Assembly: GCA_028554795.2 (NCBI GenBank)
Contig: CM068842.1
Location: 27,667,577 to 27,731,576, forward strand
Length of the DNA stretch: 64,000 bases
Direction: 5' to 3'
DNA from: Sinohyriopsis cumingii
Lineage: Eukaryota > Mollusca > Bivalvia > Unionida > Unionidae
The notes beneath the pieces were generated by a model. It ran no database searches. It saw nothing but the letters and a program-made list of their open reading frames with translations, and had not been told where the DNA came from. Shown piece after piece: positions 27,011 through 39,935 of the stretch. The first letter of the stretch is position 1, and every line of letters begins with the position of its first letter. The translations under genes and the position numbers were made by a program.

Positions 27011-27319
27011 TTAAAAAAATACAGACACAGAACTATGAGGTTTTCCTGTCTCAAAACATCTTGAAGATGCAAATTTGTTAACTAATTTGTTACAGTGATA
27101 GCAATTTTAAGAGAATAATATTCTATTTGAAAACACAGCCGTTATTTGGAAACAGTGATATTCAGGGTGTATTTTAAAAGTGCACTTGTCAGCAATCCTG
27201 AGATTTTCCCGAAATCGACTGGATTTGCACAACTAGTAACTTATGGGCATGTAGTTTATATAAGATAAGTGCACGATAGGTGGTGCTATGCAGAAAAAGT
27301 AGCAAAAACTTCAAATACT

Positions 27320-27500
27320 GTGATACCATATAACCCATGATATTCTTAGGAAGCTACCATACACTCACATATAGGTCAGATCCACCTGGAAACTGCATAG
27401 ATCCAGATTTCCCATTTCATAATGCACTGGCAGATCTGGATATGCAGTGTATAAAAAAGGTAATCAGTAGAATAAAGTTGGTACATTTTGTATCTAGGCA
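27320..27500. mobile_element. Hairpin MITE copy, rearranged
   Basis: ATACCATATAACCC begins the left end, then unrelated bases intervene before GGTCAGATCCACCTGGAAAC, TGCATAGATCCAGATTTCCC, CATAATGCACTGGCAGATCT and GTAATCAGTAGAATAAA. The core hairpin (ATAGATCCAGAT / ATCTGGATATGC) is intact. Confidence 0.5.
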
Positions 27501-27993
27501 AATATGTCCTCCAGGTGGTGTCTTCCCCATATCTATTGATGCAAGTGTGGGCATATCAGGATTTATGTTACGTTCATGTACATATTTCATAGACTGTGCT
27601 GTGCTTGATAATGAAAAAACTCAAAACTGTTAGAAATTTTTTAATGGTAAAATTTTTAGTTAATAAGTGAACCAGCACCTTGCAAAGAGATAAGCAAGTT
27701 CTAGCCAGGAAGAACATTTACAGTTTTGTTTGGATTACATTTTATAAAGGGTGTGACATGGCAGTCTGAACTACAAGAACTATAACAACTTAAAATGAGT
27801 GTCAGCATGTTCAGAGATTCAACTTTTAACTTGTATTATCAGGTGTGTGATTGAATCCTGTTGCTGATCAATAAAATGGCAAATAGTTCCTTGCCTTTTG
27901 CTATGGCCACTTTGACCTGCAAGTGGACCAAAATTAGAAATACCATACTTACAATGTAGGCTGATCTTCTTTCTAATAAGTTACTCTTTAACT

Positions 27994-28191
27994 TTAAGAT
28001 CTTTCTTTTATTGCGGCAAGCGAAAAACTGACAAAATCTGCAATGACCCCCTGACTTTGTAATCCAAATAATGCATTTTTCTCGGCAAGTTTACTGATTT
28101 CTTTGTTGTGATAGAACGTCTTGGGTGATAATGTGTTCTCCAGATATCTTGTGGCATACAATGGCATATTTTTTAAAATTCTTAAACCCTG
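27994..28191 (-). pseudogene. Coding remnant in hAT-like element (possible transposase fragment)
   Basis: This is a 65-residue open stretch on the minus strand ending in a TAA. It contains MPLYATRYLENTLSPKTF, then HNKEISKLAEKNALFGLQ, then GVIADFVSFSLAAIKERS. The composition looks like genuine protein, and the homologous stretch in the other copy (about 22625-22825) encodes alignable residues but with stops and frame changes. That pattern suggests an ancestral element-encoded protein. I do not recognise a catalytic motif. There is no ATG at a sensible start, so this is a fragment. Confidence 0.45.
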
Positions 28192-28503
28192 TCATGAAAG
28201 GATTATTCACTTTTGCATGAAATCACACTGGTAATCCTAATGGATATGCCGTACTCCAGTCAAGGAAATATTTTCTCTTTTTCATTAAAGTTAGATCCAC
28301 AGTTCCTCCTTTGTGTTCTGCTACGTTCACTTTCTTCACTAATGATTCTTAGTCCACACCATTTTAATCTGGTTATCACTTTCTAGTGCAACAAGCATTG
28401 ATGTTAAACATCTGGACGACATCTTGATGAGCTCGATGGAAATATTGCTTGAGAGCTTGCGAGATTAGGGGATGCTACTCCATCATAAACATTGCCTATT
28501 CTT

Positions 28504-28597
28504 GTCTGGTTCCCTGTTTTATATGCTCCATGTGTTGCACTCCGCTATACAAATAGTGGAGTGCAACGCAGGGAGCATACGAAGCAGGGAACCAGAC
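28504..28597. repeat. Long palindrome inside hAT-like copy 2
   Basis: GTCTGGTTCCCTG pairs with CAGGGAACCAGAC, and inside that ATGCTCCATGTGTTGCACTC pairs with GAGTGCAACGCAGGGAGCAT, giving a ~40-bp stem with few mismatches. The homologous stretch in copy 1 is 23123-23208. Confidence 0.7.
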
Positions 28598-30951
28598 TGT
28601 GCCTATGCTCAAAGTATACATGATGCCATCCCTCATCCAAAGAACTGGATATTAAATAAATCCTGATTGATTTGTGCCAATTCTTTGTGTTAAAAAAAAT
28701 GCACGGCAACAAAACGTGTGCGTCAGTTTACTCCAGCATGTGTCTCTGCTGATGCACAAATGTGCGTAAAGGGAAACGCTGTTTATTAGACTAAAAGCTA
28801 GGTCAAGACATTTATTCCTACTGAGATATATGACATGAGTATTGCATGCCTCCAGTCCAACTCTCTCCTCACTACATGTCCATCCCTTATACATAATTTT
28901 TTATTGGTACTTTGGTAACTTGTGCCTTCACTTGTACTTCAGTCCATGGTTTTGGATCCCATTGTATGTGCAGGGGTAGAGGTGTATAGACTGATTTCAT
29001 CCCAGGAGCCTTAAAAGAATCCTGGGGAGTACAATGAGGGAAAATGGCCAAAGAGCATAAATCTTGAATACTGCATTGTTTCAGTTTGTTATTTTATCTT
29101 TCTCTCAGCCAGCATGCCTCAACTTGTCAGTTTTATAGTGTCAGATGAGGGTCTTACATGTAGCTGAAAGACAGGAATGTACAGGTTGTAGGGTGTAAAC
29201 ACTGTGTATTTGCAGTGATAGCTGTGGGCAATTTATTTGCCATGATACCTTAATATAGCCATTTATAGGCCTTTAACCTGTATATGTTGCCAGTAAGCTT
29301 TGCAATTTTTTATTTTTTTGTTTGATTAGCTGACCTGGCCATAAAGCCTTCCGAGGTAAGGTTATGGTCTGGTGTCTGGCAGTGTTGTTCTTTTCCGCCT
29401 GCTTTAGACCATATCTTCTGGAAAACTGCACAACTGATCACAGCTGATGGCTAATGCACAATCAGATATGGTTGAAGATCCAGAAATCTTCCAGTAACCT
29501 TTTATTAAAAATATAACCAGTCAACATAATTTAAAATGTTTCATTAGTTTGAGTCCAACTAACCCATATTTCTTTTCAAATTGCTTTGGCTTTTTGATAG
29601 TTATCAGCCACATGAGACACTTGTGCCCACTTGGGCTTCTTGTTGTTTAAATGGATTTTGTTAGGCATTATCAGGGCTCAAAGAAGACCAAGTATCCTAT
29701 GTTCTATAAATGGTTCAAGTTTGAGAATGAAATATTTCAGAATATTGCCAAATGCAAGTTTAGTTGAAAAAAGATTTTGTTCAGTTTGATCTAATTTTGG
29801 CAGCAGACTATTGGCCATGGCCTGATTTCCAATCACATCAGGAAAAAAATACTTAGGCATAAGAATTCTTCGCATTGATCTGAAATTTTCTTTCAGCAGT
29901 CTTAGTTTCTTCATGAAAGTGAGAAAAGTAATTATTTGTAAGAATTGATTTCTTTCTATTCACCCTTGTGATGCATGATCGTGTAGTACTAATAACATGA
30001 AATAATGGCTCAAAAGCACATTCTGTGGTCCAAAAAAGGGAACAATGGAAATGGATAATCATGCTGGAATTTTAAACATGTAACGAGACCTGTCAACTCT
30101 TACAATTTTGCCTTAAGTCTTATGAAATATACCCGTAAAATACAAACTTATGACATACAAGCAAAAATTAAGGAAAAATAATCATTGCCGATAAATCTGG
30201 AAAATTTGTTCATCTGTGTTTGATTTGGATCCTGGCTTCCTATTAGAAGTAGTGGAATTGGTCAGGGAACCAGACTAACTTCACAGCAGCACATCAGATG
30301 CTTTAAACTGACATATTTGTTAATGCAAAGCGTCTGGATGATCAAACTGTTGATCATAGATTTTGTTTTTAATGGTGTCCAGCAAGCGATGCATGTTTGA
30401 GACAAAAGGGGAAATAAGCTTCTTAAAAAGTGTTAATAATCAACACAGAAAAATAAAAAGGAATATTCAGATTCTTGTGAATATAAGCTGGAAGGGACAC
30501 ACTTATGTTTATTGGACATCCCATGCCGATTTGGGTACGACATATGGTAGGAAATATAATTGCCGTCGTCATGTGAAATGGACAATAGAATTTCCAAGAA
30601 TTACATCAAGTTGGGTGATAGCAACAAGCCATTGAGCTCCATAGGGTTTGGAACTAAAATTTGTGCAACTGTACTAGTAGTAAATAAAGTCTACGCGTAC
30701 TTTACAAACTTTTCAGTTGAACATAATGTTTATTATCGCTGCACTTTCCGAATACCGAACTTTTAATTACGTTTTCCACCTTTATAATAACAGTTTATGG
30801 TATTTTGTTACACCTTACTAAAAACTAGTCAAACTTATGGAAAAAAACAACTGCCTTACTGAGATGGACTAGTCAGGGTTGGCAGGACTGTGTTACAATC
30901 ACTTTATTAATTTTGATGCAGTTATAAGATTAAATAAGTATTACCACAAGT

Positions 30952-31050
30952 ATTTGCTTATGAGTTGGGTCAAACTGCAGACAGCTTAGATCCTGATCTG
31001 CCATTGATGAACGCTGTAGCAGATTATGATCTGTTATTGATACATCCATG
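30952..31050. mobile_element. Hairpin MITE fragment
   Basis: GTATTTGCTTATGAGTTGGG followed by CAAACTGCAGACAGCTTAGA and TCCTGATCTGCCATTGATGA resembles the family's left arm. The second hairpin arm is poorly kept (GATTATGATCTG). Confidence 0.35.
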
Positions 31051-32279
31051 CCAGTGATGCATATACATACATGCCAGTGATACATCGATGCCAATGATAC
31101 ATCCATGCCAGTGGTGATATTTCCTGCAAAGAGTTGATCCTAGTCTATTAGTATTTTATGCACCTTAATATGCTCTTTGAAGTTATGATCACAGACTGTT
31201 AATCTGAGAACGGGAACTTTTACATTTTTCTGATACGGTATTTTTTTCAATTGTTTGAATGGATGGCTGTTTATTTAGCTGTGTTTCATGGTGGTTTACA
31301 CAGGTTTTGACAGTAGAAGAAGCTTTAAACAGGTGCACCATGTTCCATCAAGCCCCAGGCTGTCTGGGTTTGCAAGTCAAGTACAATGCCCCCTGTATGG
31401 TGCCAGTTGTCTGTCCTTTCCACTATAGTAACTGAGCATATTTTTGTGATGTTTGTTGGTTTTTATGTTAAATTTTGGTTTACACAGTGACTTTCATCCA
31501 CATGGTCTACAGTTACCATACTTAGTAGATGGCTTGCATTTGGAGTAAGGTAGAACTGTTGATTGGGTTCAGAGGGTAAAAGGAACATCACTGTTACTGA
31601 AAGATGAAAAACAGTTTCTAAGCAATGATTTGAGTTCCCCATCATCTACAGTTAACTCATTTTGTGGATAACTTGTACTTCGTAAAGTAAGAATCCTCTT
31701 GATTGTGGGGTTCAGTATGTAAAAGATGAAAGTCAAAGTCAAGGTCCCTGACTGAAAGTAGAAATTGTTTCAACAAAATAACTTGTGTTCTCCATCAGCT
31801 ACAGTTACCAGATGGTGCTGGCGACTTGCACTTGGGGGTCATGAGGAACATCATCAGATCTGGCTACCTGCTTATGCTACATACAGTTCATGTAAGCATT
31901 ATTTGCTTATTGATGTATTTCCATCAACCACACTCCAAGCAAGGGCTGTTACATTAAATTTGATTGGCTGAAGAGAGCTGTAATGGTTGATATAACACCA
32001 CCTATGAAGATAAATGAAGAAAAACAAAGTACAATGAATAATAAAAATTTATTTACAAAAAAGACCAGGCAGATTGGCACAGTATGTATAATTCATGCAC
32101 ATTAAAATTCCCCATTTAATGTGTAAAATGCACATATAGTTTCTGTGGATGAACAGTGTTTGTTTGACTTGATCAAACAGGAGTCAATTTCCTTGAATCA
32201 ACAAACTTTCTGACTTTCAAGTTTCATTAAAAAAATTACTGCCATTTGTCCTGTTGATATTGAACTTAATTTAGAGGGA

Positions 32280-32428
32280 GTCAGCTTTGCCCAGTGGCTC
32301 ATGTGCCAGACTTGCAACTAAATGGTTTGAGTTAGAACCTTGTGATTGATTCAGTCCAGGTCAGCAAAGCACTTGGCAATAAACAACCTATTGTGCCATA
32401 AAACACCAAAGCAAAACCAATCCCAAAC
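32280..32428 (+). mobile_element. SINE C-like element
   Basis: A tRNA-like head (CCAGTGGCTCATGTGCCAGA, then GTTTGAGTTAGAACC) is followed by CAAAGCACTTGGCAATAAAC and a 3' end CATAAAACACCAAAGCAAAA. A related, more decayed copy lies at 39790-39935. Confidence 0.45.
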
Positions 32429-33325
32429 TCTGAATCTCTTTTAAAAGATATAAATAGTGAAAACATCAACATTCAAACAAGAATTGCTCAGAAACCTTTA
32501 TCTATCCAAACTCCTTGATCAGTGAAGTGTAAAAACAGATGTGACGCATGTAAATAATTGTCTCCTTGGTAGATTTTAGAGGGTTCCGTAATTGTCAGCA
32601 AAGTGGAAGGTGACTGGAGAGGTAATTACAGTATGCATTATGGGCAGAAAGGCTATGTTCTTACATGCAGATGTTCTTGGAAAAATTCACACAATGGTGG
32701 AGGGTGGGTGATGGTTGGTGATAAGCTTGTGTAGCTGGAAGGAGAGATTCCTTGAGATGTTTTGTACCTTGTGTATGATTTCAGAATTTTGAAATCTGCA
32801 TCCCACAGATTGCTGTGAAAGCCAATAACTTATTTTTATAATCCCATACATCACTTGAGGTTGTTCTTTTACTATATTGAAAACTCCTGAATAGGTAATT
32901 TAATCTTTGAACAAGACCTGTTACTATCTTCATTCTTTCTGTCACAGAGTGTTTGGAAAGTGACATTTTTGTATTTACACTGTCAAGTTGGCTGAGTGTG
33001 GAGGACTTCAGGGTAACTTGGCAAATAAATGCAAAGTCACTCGTAGCCCAGCATGGCATTTAAGACTAACAGCTTTATATTTGATTATTCTCACCTCTTC
33101 TTGTCTTTTTTAAAAGTGCATTTAAATGAATTTAATGACATACTCTTGAGCTGCATTGTTTAGATGTCAGTACATATGTTTAAATAATATTACATATGAA
33201 TTAGGGTTGCTGGGTATAAATAATTTCTTTTTCAAAATTTGTTGCAGTGAAACAATGGGCTATGCTCTTATATGACCCATGGCTGCATAGACAAATATTT
33301 ACATGTTTTTCACAAGTTAACATTA

Positions 33326-33328
<3 letters not shown>

Positions 33329-33392
<64 letters not shown>
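33329..33392. repeat. (TA)n microsatellite
   Basis: Uninterrupted TA run of about 63 bp. Confidence 0.95.
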
Positions 33393-33396
<4 letters not shown>

Positions 33397-33582
33397 CATT
33401 TCTAGTCAGCCAACTGTCTGTTTCTCCATGCCAATCATAGCAAGTCCCCAAAAATCAGCAAAATTTGCCAAAAATCTCATTAAATAAATTTTAGTGTTTT
33501 TTTTTTTTTAATGACCTGTCTACCCAAATTTTAACACCAGTGCTATAGGAAACAATTTTTTTGCCTAAACAATCATATCATA

Positions 33583-33740
33583 TATATGAGACCAACTGCA
33601 AACTGCGCAGATCTGGGTCTGTGCAGTTTGTTAAGAATAATCAGTAGAACGAATAAGATATACCCTGATTTGCAGGTGCATTATGCTGTTGCAGATCATT
33701 ATCTTTCTTTGCCGTTTTTCTTGACTTGTAAACAATTACC
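33583..33740. mobile_element. Hairpin MITE copy, 5' incomplete
   Basis: GACCAACTGCAAACTGCGCA is followed by AGATCTGGGTCTGTGCAG, TTTGTTAAGAATAATCAGTA and CTGATTTGCAGGTGCATTA. These blocks match the family. The left terminal repeat and first hairpin arm are missing. Confidence 0.55.
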
Positions 33741-33764
33741 ATTTGTAGGTCATGAACAAAACAA

Positions 33765-33901
33765 GTTAGCAACTGCTCCAGTGGCTTAAGTGGTTTGACA
33801 CCTGCCTCAGTTGCAGGTTGCAGGTTCAAACCCAGGCCAATACATACCAAAGACTTTCAAAAATGGTATTAGCAGCTGCCTCGCTTGGCACTCGGCATTA
33901 A
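33765..33901 (+). mobile_element. SINE B, left half (split by the TTAA MITE)
   Basis: The tRNA-like head GTGGCTTAAGTGGTTTGACA and B box GCAGGTTCAAACCCAGGCC are followed by GCTGCCTCGCTTGGCACTCG. It is interrupted at TTAA by the MITE at 33902-34502. Confidence 0.75.
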
Positions 33902-34502
33902 CTCATTTGCCCAAAGGTTTATGTCATTTTTGCCTGAAATGCGAGTAGGAAAGACATTTTGGGGGCTATTTCTTAATGCATCGTAGTACATCAGCTTTCA
34001 ACAGATTTTCCATGAGACTAATGCCTAGTTGTATTAGAAACATTGTTTTCCATTGGTTATTTTCTTGCATGAGCAGAAGGGTAAAAGTTGGAGTTATTTT
34101 TATTTATTTTTGCTTAATGGTCCCATCATTTTGGTATGGTGACCAGTCTTTATTCCAAATGCCCACCTTATCCTAGTTTTTGCAAAGGTTCATCTGTGTG
34201 CAGTTCAGACTGGTCAACCTTAGATCTGAGGCCAAAAGTATAAAATCCAGACACAAAATTGCATTCCAACCACGAGCGAATATTGGGTGGAAAAAATCGG
34301 GTCCAAAAAAGGAGGTTTTTCCCTCTGTATTTTGTAGTGCAGCTAGAACTTCCAAATTATTTGGTGTCATTGTAGAACTATATCTGTCTGCGTTTTTGTA
34401 ATACTGCCCACTTAGGTGTATCTTAAATGACCTTGATGCTGCAGAGCTTGGAAATAGGGTACAGCCTCATCACGCCTACAGGCCGGATTGGGGCCGAATG
34501 AG
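33902..34502. mobile_element. piggyBac-like MITE (TTAA target duplication) inserted in SINE B
   Basis: The 601-bp insert is flanked by TTAA at 33898-33901 and 34503-34506. Its ends are imperfect inverted repeats: CTCATTTGCCC at the left and GGCCGAATGAG at the right (reverse complement CTCATTCGGCC). The TTAA duplication with short inverted ends is the hallmark of the piggyBac superfamily. No transposase frame is visible, so it is non-autonomous. The surrounding sequence is SINE B, which continues across the insertion, so the empty site can be reconstructed from other SINE B copies. Confidence 0.8.
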
Positions 34503-34700
34503 TTAAGAGGTTAGTGATAGGACTGGTCTGCCTGGTGTCTGGATAATGGGTGGTACATGATCCTACATGTCTATGGTATGATGTCTGCATGCTAGACATC
34601 ATTACAAACTGCCACACTGCAGACATCGTAACAATAGGACTCAAATTGTTTGAAGATGTGTTAAAAGATTAGCACACTCACACGCACAAACACACAAAAG
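34503..34700 (+). mobile_element. SINE B, right half (split by the TTAA MITE)
   Basis: It resumes with TTAAGAGGTTAGTGATAGGA, then CTGGTCTGCCTGGTGTCTGG and CTAGACATCATTACAAACTG, ending in a CA-rich tail. With 33765-33901 it makes one complete SINE B. Confidence 0.75.
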
Positions 34701-37700
34701 AAGTTAACAATCAGCCAACACTTGTTTTTTGAAAGATAAGCATTGATTGGTTATTGGAAACTGTGAAAGGGCATGTTGTGTTACAGTGTATAAAGGGTTT
34801 TACTTGCACTCACATTAAGTAGGTTTATATAAATTAATGTGAGCTGATGAAATCTGCACAGGCATCCCAGGTGATAAAGGAGTAAATACATGTCAGAAAT
34901 GTTGAGGGTACTAACTGCAGAAAGCTTGGCAATCAGGGAATAAATAAACTGTTGCTGAAGCATGTACATACACACCAAAATATTTTTTTTCAAATGTTAA
35001 GAGCAACTGATTTCGCATTAGTGAGTTTGGATTCCAAGTGAGATAGAGACAAAGAGAGAGAGAGAGAGATTAATTTCATCTGATAATCAGTTTACTTGGT
35101 GATGTAGATGTACAGGTATAAAATTGATCTAGAGTATTTACAAGTAGAAATGGATATATGTTTATATCTGTTAGGTAAGTTTTGAGATTTTATATAGATG
35201 GGTTACTTATAATTTTGATTTATGAATTGTACAATGACAGTAATTAATTTTGATAGAAGTTCTCTAGCAATGGAGCCGAATGATGATCTGACACAAGGAA
35301 TGGAAAAGAATACAGAGAGAAATACAAACTTTGATACTGTACTTAATGTATTGCTTAATTCACAAGTGTTTTTTCTATGACTGGTTTTACTTCTACATGA
35401 ATCAAACAATAGAGCAGCATGTGGTTTGTACAATATTTGTTCACTTATCCCTCAGTACATTGTTTATTGTCAACTTGATGGCACAGAAAACAACCTGCTG
35501 AAGAGCTGCTATTTTGCTTTAAGGTTATCAGTTTGCACACTTAATTGGCAAAGAAAACAAACCATGTTTCACTTATGTCAGATATGAAAGAGATTTTATT
35601 ATTAATTTATTCAACATTTATCATTCTTTTCACTGCAGGGAATAGAATATCACTGACTTCAACTTACTGCTTGAACTACAACTGAAAAAAGGACCTGAAA
35701 GCATATTCAGATTTTGATAATATGAATTGAAAAAAAATTTAATTAGAGTCACTGAACAATTTTGCAGTTTGTGAGGAATTGACATTTTATCAGAATTATC
35801 TAAAATTTGGATTGGGATTATGTATCAGGTTTGTTTTGTACCAGGAAATGTTTACAATTAACTGAATTTTAGTGTAGGGAGATATATATGATATATCCCC
35901 CACCTGCTATGGTGCTTTGGTTGTCATTATCTAGGAAATGACAGACCATAGTGTTACTGCCCTGATCAATTAGTTAATAACATGAAATTGGTGTACAGTG
36001 TATGGAGTAACAGAGATCTGAGCAAAGATATGGAAAAGAACAACACAAGCTCCAGAATATAAATTTTAACAATATAATCATTTTAAACTGAACATAATTG
36101 AATGGTTCACTCTCTTTTAGAATTAGAATTAAGTTTTTTTGAGGACATGCAGTTTGCTGTTCTATTATGCCTATAAAACAAATTTCATCACAGAATCAAG
36201 TGATTAGACTCGAAGTACATACCAGTATGTCAGCATAACCTGATTGATTTAATCCATTCCAAATCACTGTCAGTGACAGGTCAGCATTGCTAGATTTCTT
36301 TTCCTACTTAACTCTATCTAATTCCAACCTCATCGAGTCATCAACCATCACTTGGCTTTCTGCTGTATTTTCCCACTATATGGTACACATGTATGGAGCT
36401 ATTTTTCCTTGAAATCAATAGAGTTTGCAACCTAAATATTTATCAGGTCTTCTCATCTCCTGAGATCGAATATTATTCCCACTCTTTTTATATAAGATAC
36501 AGTCTTATTGTAACTCAACAGAACTAAGCTATGGTCAGTTTGCAACCTGATAATGATACACAAACAACCCATTATCATAAGATTAATGTCTTTCTCAAGC
36601 TAGCCGCATTCCTAACTGGAACTATGACATAGCTAGGCCTTTTTGTAAATAGTACCTTGCCCCTGTGGGCTGTAAATCACTAACTGGACTATGTCAAGTG
36701 ACAGTCACCAGTTTTCCTCCGTAAAGAGAATTCATAACTTAATTACACAAATGAATTAATGGACTTCATGTCTTGTCTTGAGTACATTGGACTATTTATT
36801 TAACGAGAGAAATTACTTATTAATTTCCACGGGGTCCCTCAGACTTCCCTTTCAGCAGAAAAACTTGGACCGACTAATTTCTGTGAGGGAGATTTGTCCA
36901 TGTTTTTCTTATTAATGTTTGGTCTCACTGTTCTCCTGGTAAACCTTCATTTTAAGCCACTGTGATCACGAACAGGATATCTTTTCAGTTTTAGTGTTTC
37001 CACACAAAGGGCATTGGTTTTTTTGCGTTAGACCATCCTTAAATTTAAAAAATACTTTTGTTTGCTGTCTTCTGACACATTAGATTGCTACTACACTTAG
37101 TTTCAAGATTCTGGGAACATTTCGGTAAACTTAACAATGTGGAAAATTTAAAATATTTGGAAATCACGTGAGAGGTTTAAACAGGGATGTAATGTTCTGG
37201 GAGCTGCATTTCTTTACTTTTTTGTATTTGCTGTTGGCCTCCCCCCAAAAGTAACATGTGTTTCCTCACTTCATTATTGCGATCTCCCACTTCTTTTATT
37301 TAGCACTACACCACTGAGTTTTAAAGAAGAAAAAAAAGATTTTATATGACTTTTATTTTAATGTCTAACATGTTCACAATATTTAATATATAAAATATGC
37401 CACATAAGATTAAAAAGTTTTGAACCTTTTAAAGAATCTGAACTCAGGTCTGGTTTGAATAGTCAAAAAATTGATCACACATTAATTAATTTATCAGACT
37501 TAATTAATTTGTTGAACTCCTGATTTGTAATAATTTGCCAGTGCGGCTTAGCAACAGTCAGTAATGAAGCTTAATAGAGCTCACAATAATTAATATATTG
37601 TGCGTATACTGTGTGATTACTACAAGCGTGATTATGCATTTTTAGCATCCAACAGAAAAGAGCATTCATAATAATCCTTTATGACAATGTCCCTGCTGAT

Positions 37701-38475
37701 GTTTCTGTACCGATTATTTATTTACAGTTAAAGCCATCTTTAAGGGTCACTGAAGGGAACACAGAATCATGTCTTTTTTGTGGACCCATGTCCTTGAGAA
37801 ACAGTTAAAATATGAAAGGAAATTTAAAGGGGTGGGTGGGCCACATGTTATCTTTAAGGCCCGGGTGATTTTATGTGGAGGTTTCTACTAAGGCAGGTTT
37901 TGTTGGACTACATCAGCAAAGTACTCCCTTCTTGTCGGTTAGAAAGCTATCTGCATTACTTGAGACAGGCCTGGCTTTTATTTGCAGTGAAGTAAATACA
38001 GTAGAGGCCTCAGTTTCACTTGTTTGAGTAGAAAGGCAGGCTGTCCTTTGTACATTAGGGCCACAACAGTGTTCAAAGGATCAACCACTTCCAACTGCAC
38101 TGGGGGAGATTAGAAGGCTCTCCCCAGCTAATCAGTAATAATAGCAAATAACAGCACGAAAATCAATGGTGGAAAAAAAAGGCAGGTTAGACTAGGCACA
38201 GGAAAGACTTTGACAACTATCTGTGTATTGATCAAGACTTTGTATTATTCTAGGCATGCTGGCTATTCTAATCAGATTTGAGGTGATATGGATTTTTGGT
38301 TGACATTGTAGGGAAAGGAAATTTGTGGTTAAAGCTGCTTAGTGATTTAGGCAGTGAAATGACCATTCAGTCCTTCCAGGAATAATGGTAACAGTCTGAT
38401 AAAATGTTAAAAGGATTTGAGATGTTAAATTTCTCAGAAATTGTGGCATTCAGATTTTATATTACTGCCAGAATC
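34701..38475. other. Repeat-poor stretch of the presumed intron
   Basis: 3.8 kb of AT-rich sequence without identifiable SINE, MITE or coding content. It is the longest stretch in the intron without an element I could name. Confidence 0.45.
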
Positions 38476-38705
38476 TTATTTAGTGGTTCCATTGACCGGT
38501 GGTCAAAGGCACCTGCCTGTACAGATCAATCACATCTCACCTCTGTCAGTATGGGTTGGAGTCTTGGGCATAGTTGATATGGTATGTGAGAAAGCTTGTG
38601 GGTCGGTGGTTCTTCATGTGGTTTTCATGGGTTCTTCCTCCACCAGATATATTGACTGCAATGTATGGCCTATCATGTGTCAAATAAATACACAGCAACA
38701 GTTCT
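38476..38705 (+). mobile_element. SINE A copy, 3' end diverged
   Basis: GGAGTCTTGGGCATAGTTGA, GAGAAAGCTTGTGGGTCGGT, GGTTCTTCCTCCACCAGATA and GCAATGTATGGCCTATCATG match the family. The 3' TTAAACCC end is replaced by AAATAAATACACAGC. Confidence 0.6.
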
Positions 38706-39789
38706 TATGTAATTCTAAGCCTTTTTAAAAAAAAACAGTTTTCAAAAGTTGTGCATACCAGATAATCAGGTTCATGCTGAAATTGTTATCACAGAACTAC
38801 TCCATATTGGCTTTATCAATGTACTAGCAAAATAGATGAATTAATCCTAGTTTCTTCCATTGACATCACACTCTCACAGATTACTCATCTTCGCTAGCCA
38901 AGGTTCCGATAACCCTATCTACACCTTGACGAATCGAACAGCTATGTTGGTACTTTGTCCTAGCAACATCTTTTAGATTTCATGTGTTACCTCCCCAGGT
39001 ATGTAATGCCAACTAACCAGTAGCATGGTGCATTGTACATCCGCTGAAAACGGTCGATGCAATTTACCGTAAATGGATACTTTGGAAGTTTAACATCGAA
39101 AGTATGACTTTGTACCAGATGGAAGCCATTACAGGTGTACTTGAGTGAAAGGTATTTGTGCAAACATGTACTGACGCTGGAAAATTGCTTATTTATCAGT
39201 CCATTCAAGTTGTGTGCTTCCCTTGTCTTGATCACGTTGGAACAGTTAAGATTTTTGAACAACTTAATTTTGATTGGGTGTGGTGGCTTCACAGACTCGA
39301 AGCTCAGAAATATCTGCTCGATATGCCAGGGTGTAGATAGGGTTGTTGGAACCTTGGCTAGTAAAGATGCCGATTCTTATGATAAGAGATCAATGTACTG
39401 TAATTTGTATGATACAGCAGCTGTAGGGTACAAGAAGAATGAGCCGGATTTAATATTTTTAACAGACAAAAAAATGTATTGACTGTTTCTTTAACACTGC
39501 TTGCATTGGCCCAGAGAATTTTGTAGTTAAGTGTTTAGACCACCAACTTTATGATCTCTCTGTAATATATCGATTATACAAATTAGTTTGTGTTTGGTGC
39601 TGCAATTAGAAAACTTTATCTTTTATTGGTAGGCTTTGAAAGGCAGTGAAATACATGCAGCTCATAATAAAGCTTCATAAATGGAATATTTTTGTTGTTG
39701 TTTTTTTTGGTTTGTGATTGACTTGGAGTTGATAAACAGTAGATTGAAGCCATTTGTGGTTTTCTTGTAACTGTTAAACAATAAAATTT

Positions 39790-39935
39790 CCTGAGGGTTT
39801 GCTTAACTTGCAACCATGAGGCTGTGGGTTCCATTGCCACAATTGAGTCAGCTTGATTGGTTACCATGGGAAGACACTTCACTCTGCTTATTGTTGCATT
39901 AGCTGTAAAGCACCAAAATGCCTAAAAGAAACCAA
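39790..39935 (+). mobile_element. SINE C-like fragment
   Basis: GCTTAACTTGCAACCATGAG, GTGGGTTCCATTGCC, CATGGGAAGACACTTCACTC and GCTGTAAAGCACCAAAATGC resemble the element at 32280. Assignment is tentative. Confidence 0.35.

Larger units (their letters stand above)
27958..28781. mobile_element. Second copy of the hAT-like element (left end missing)
   Basis: This aligns over ~800 bp with 22590-23379, sharing CTTCTTTCTAATAAGTTAC, TTTGTAATCCAAATAA, the ~90-bp palindrome and GATGCACAAATGTG. The right end, GGGAAACGCTG, gives a terminal repeat starting CAGCGTTTCCC on the opposite strand. The left terminus was not found, so this copy is truncated or has diverged there. Confidence 0.7.
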
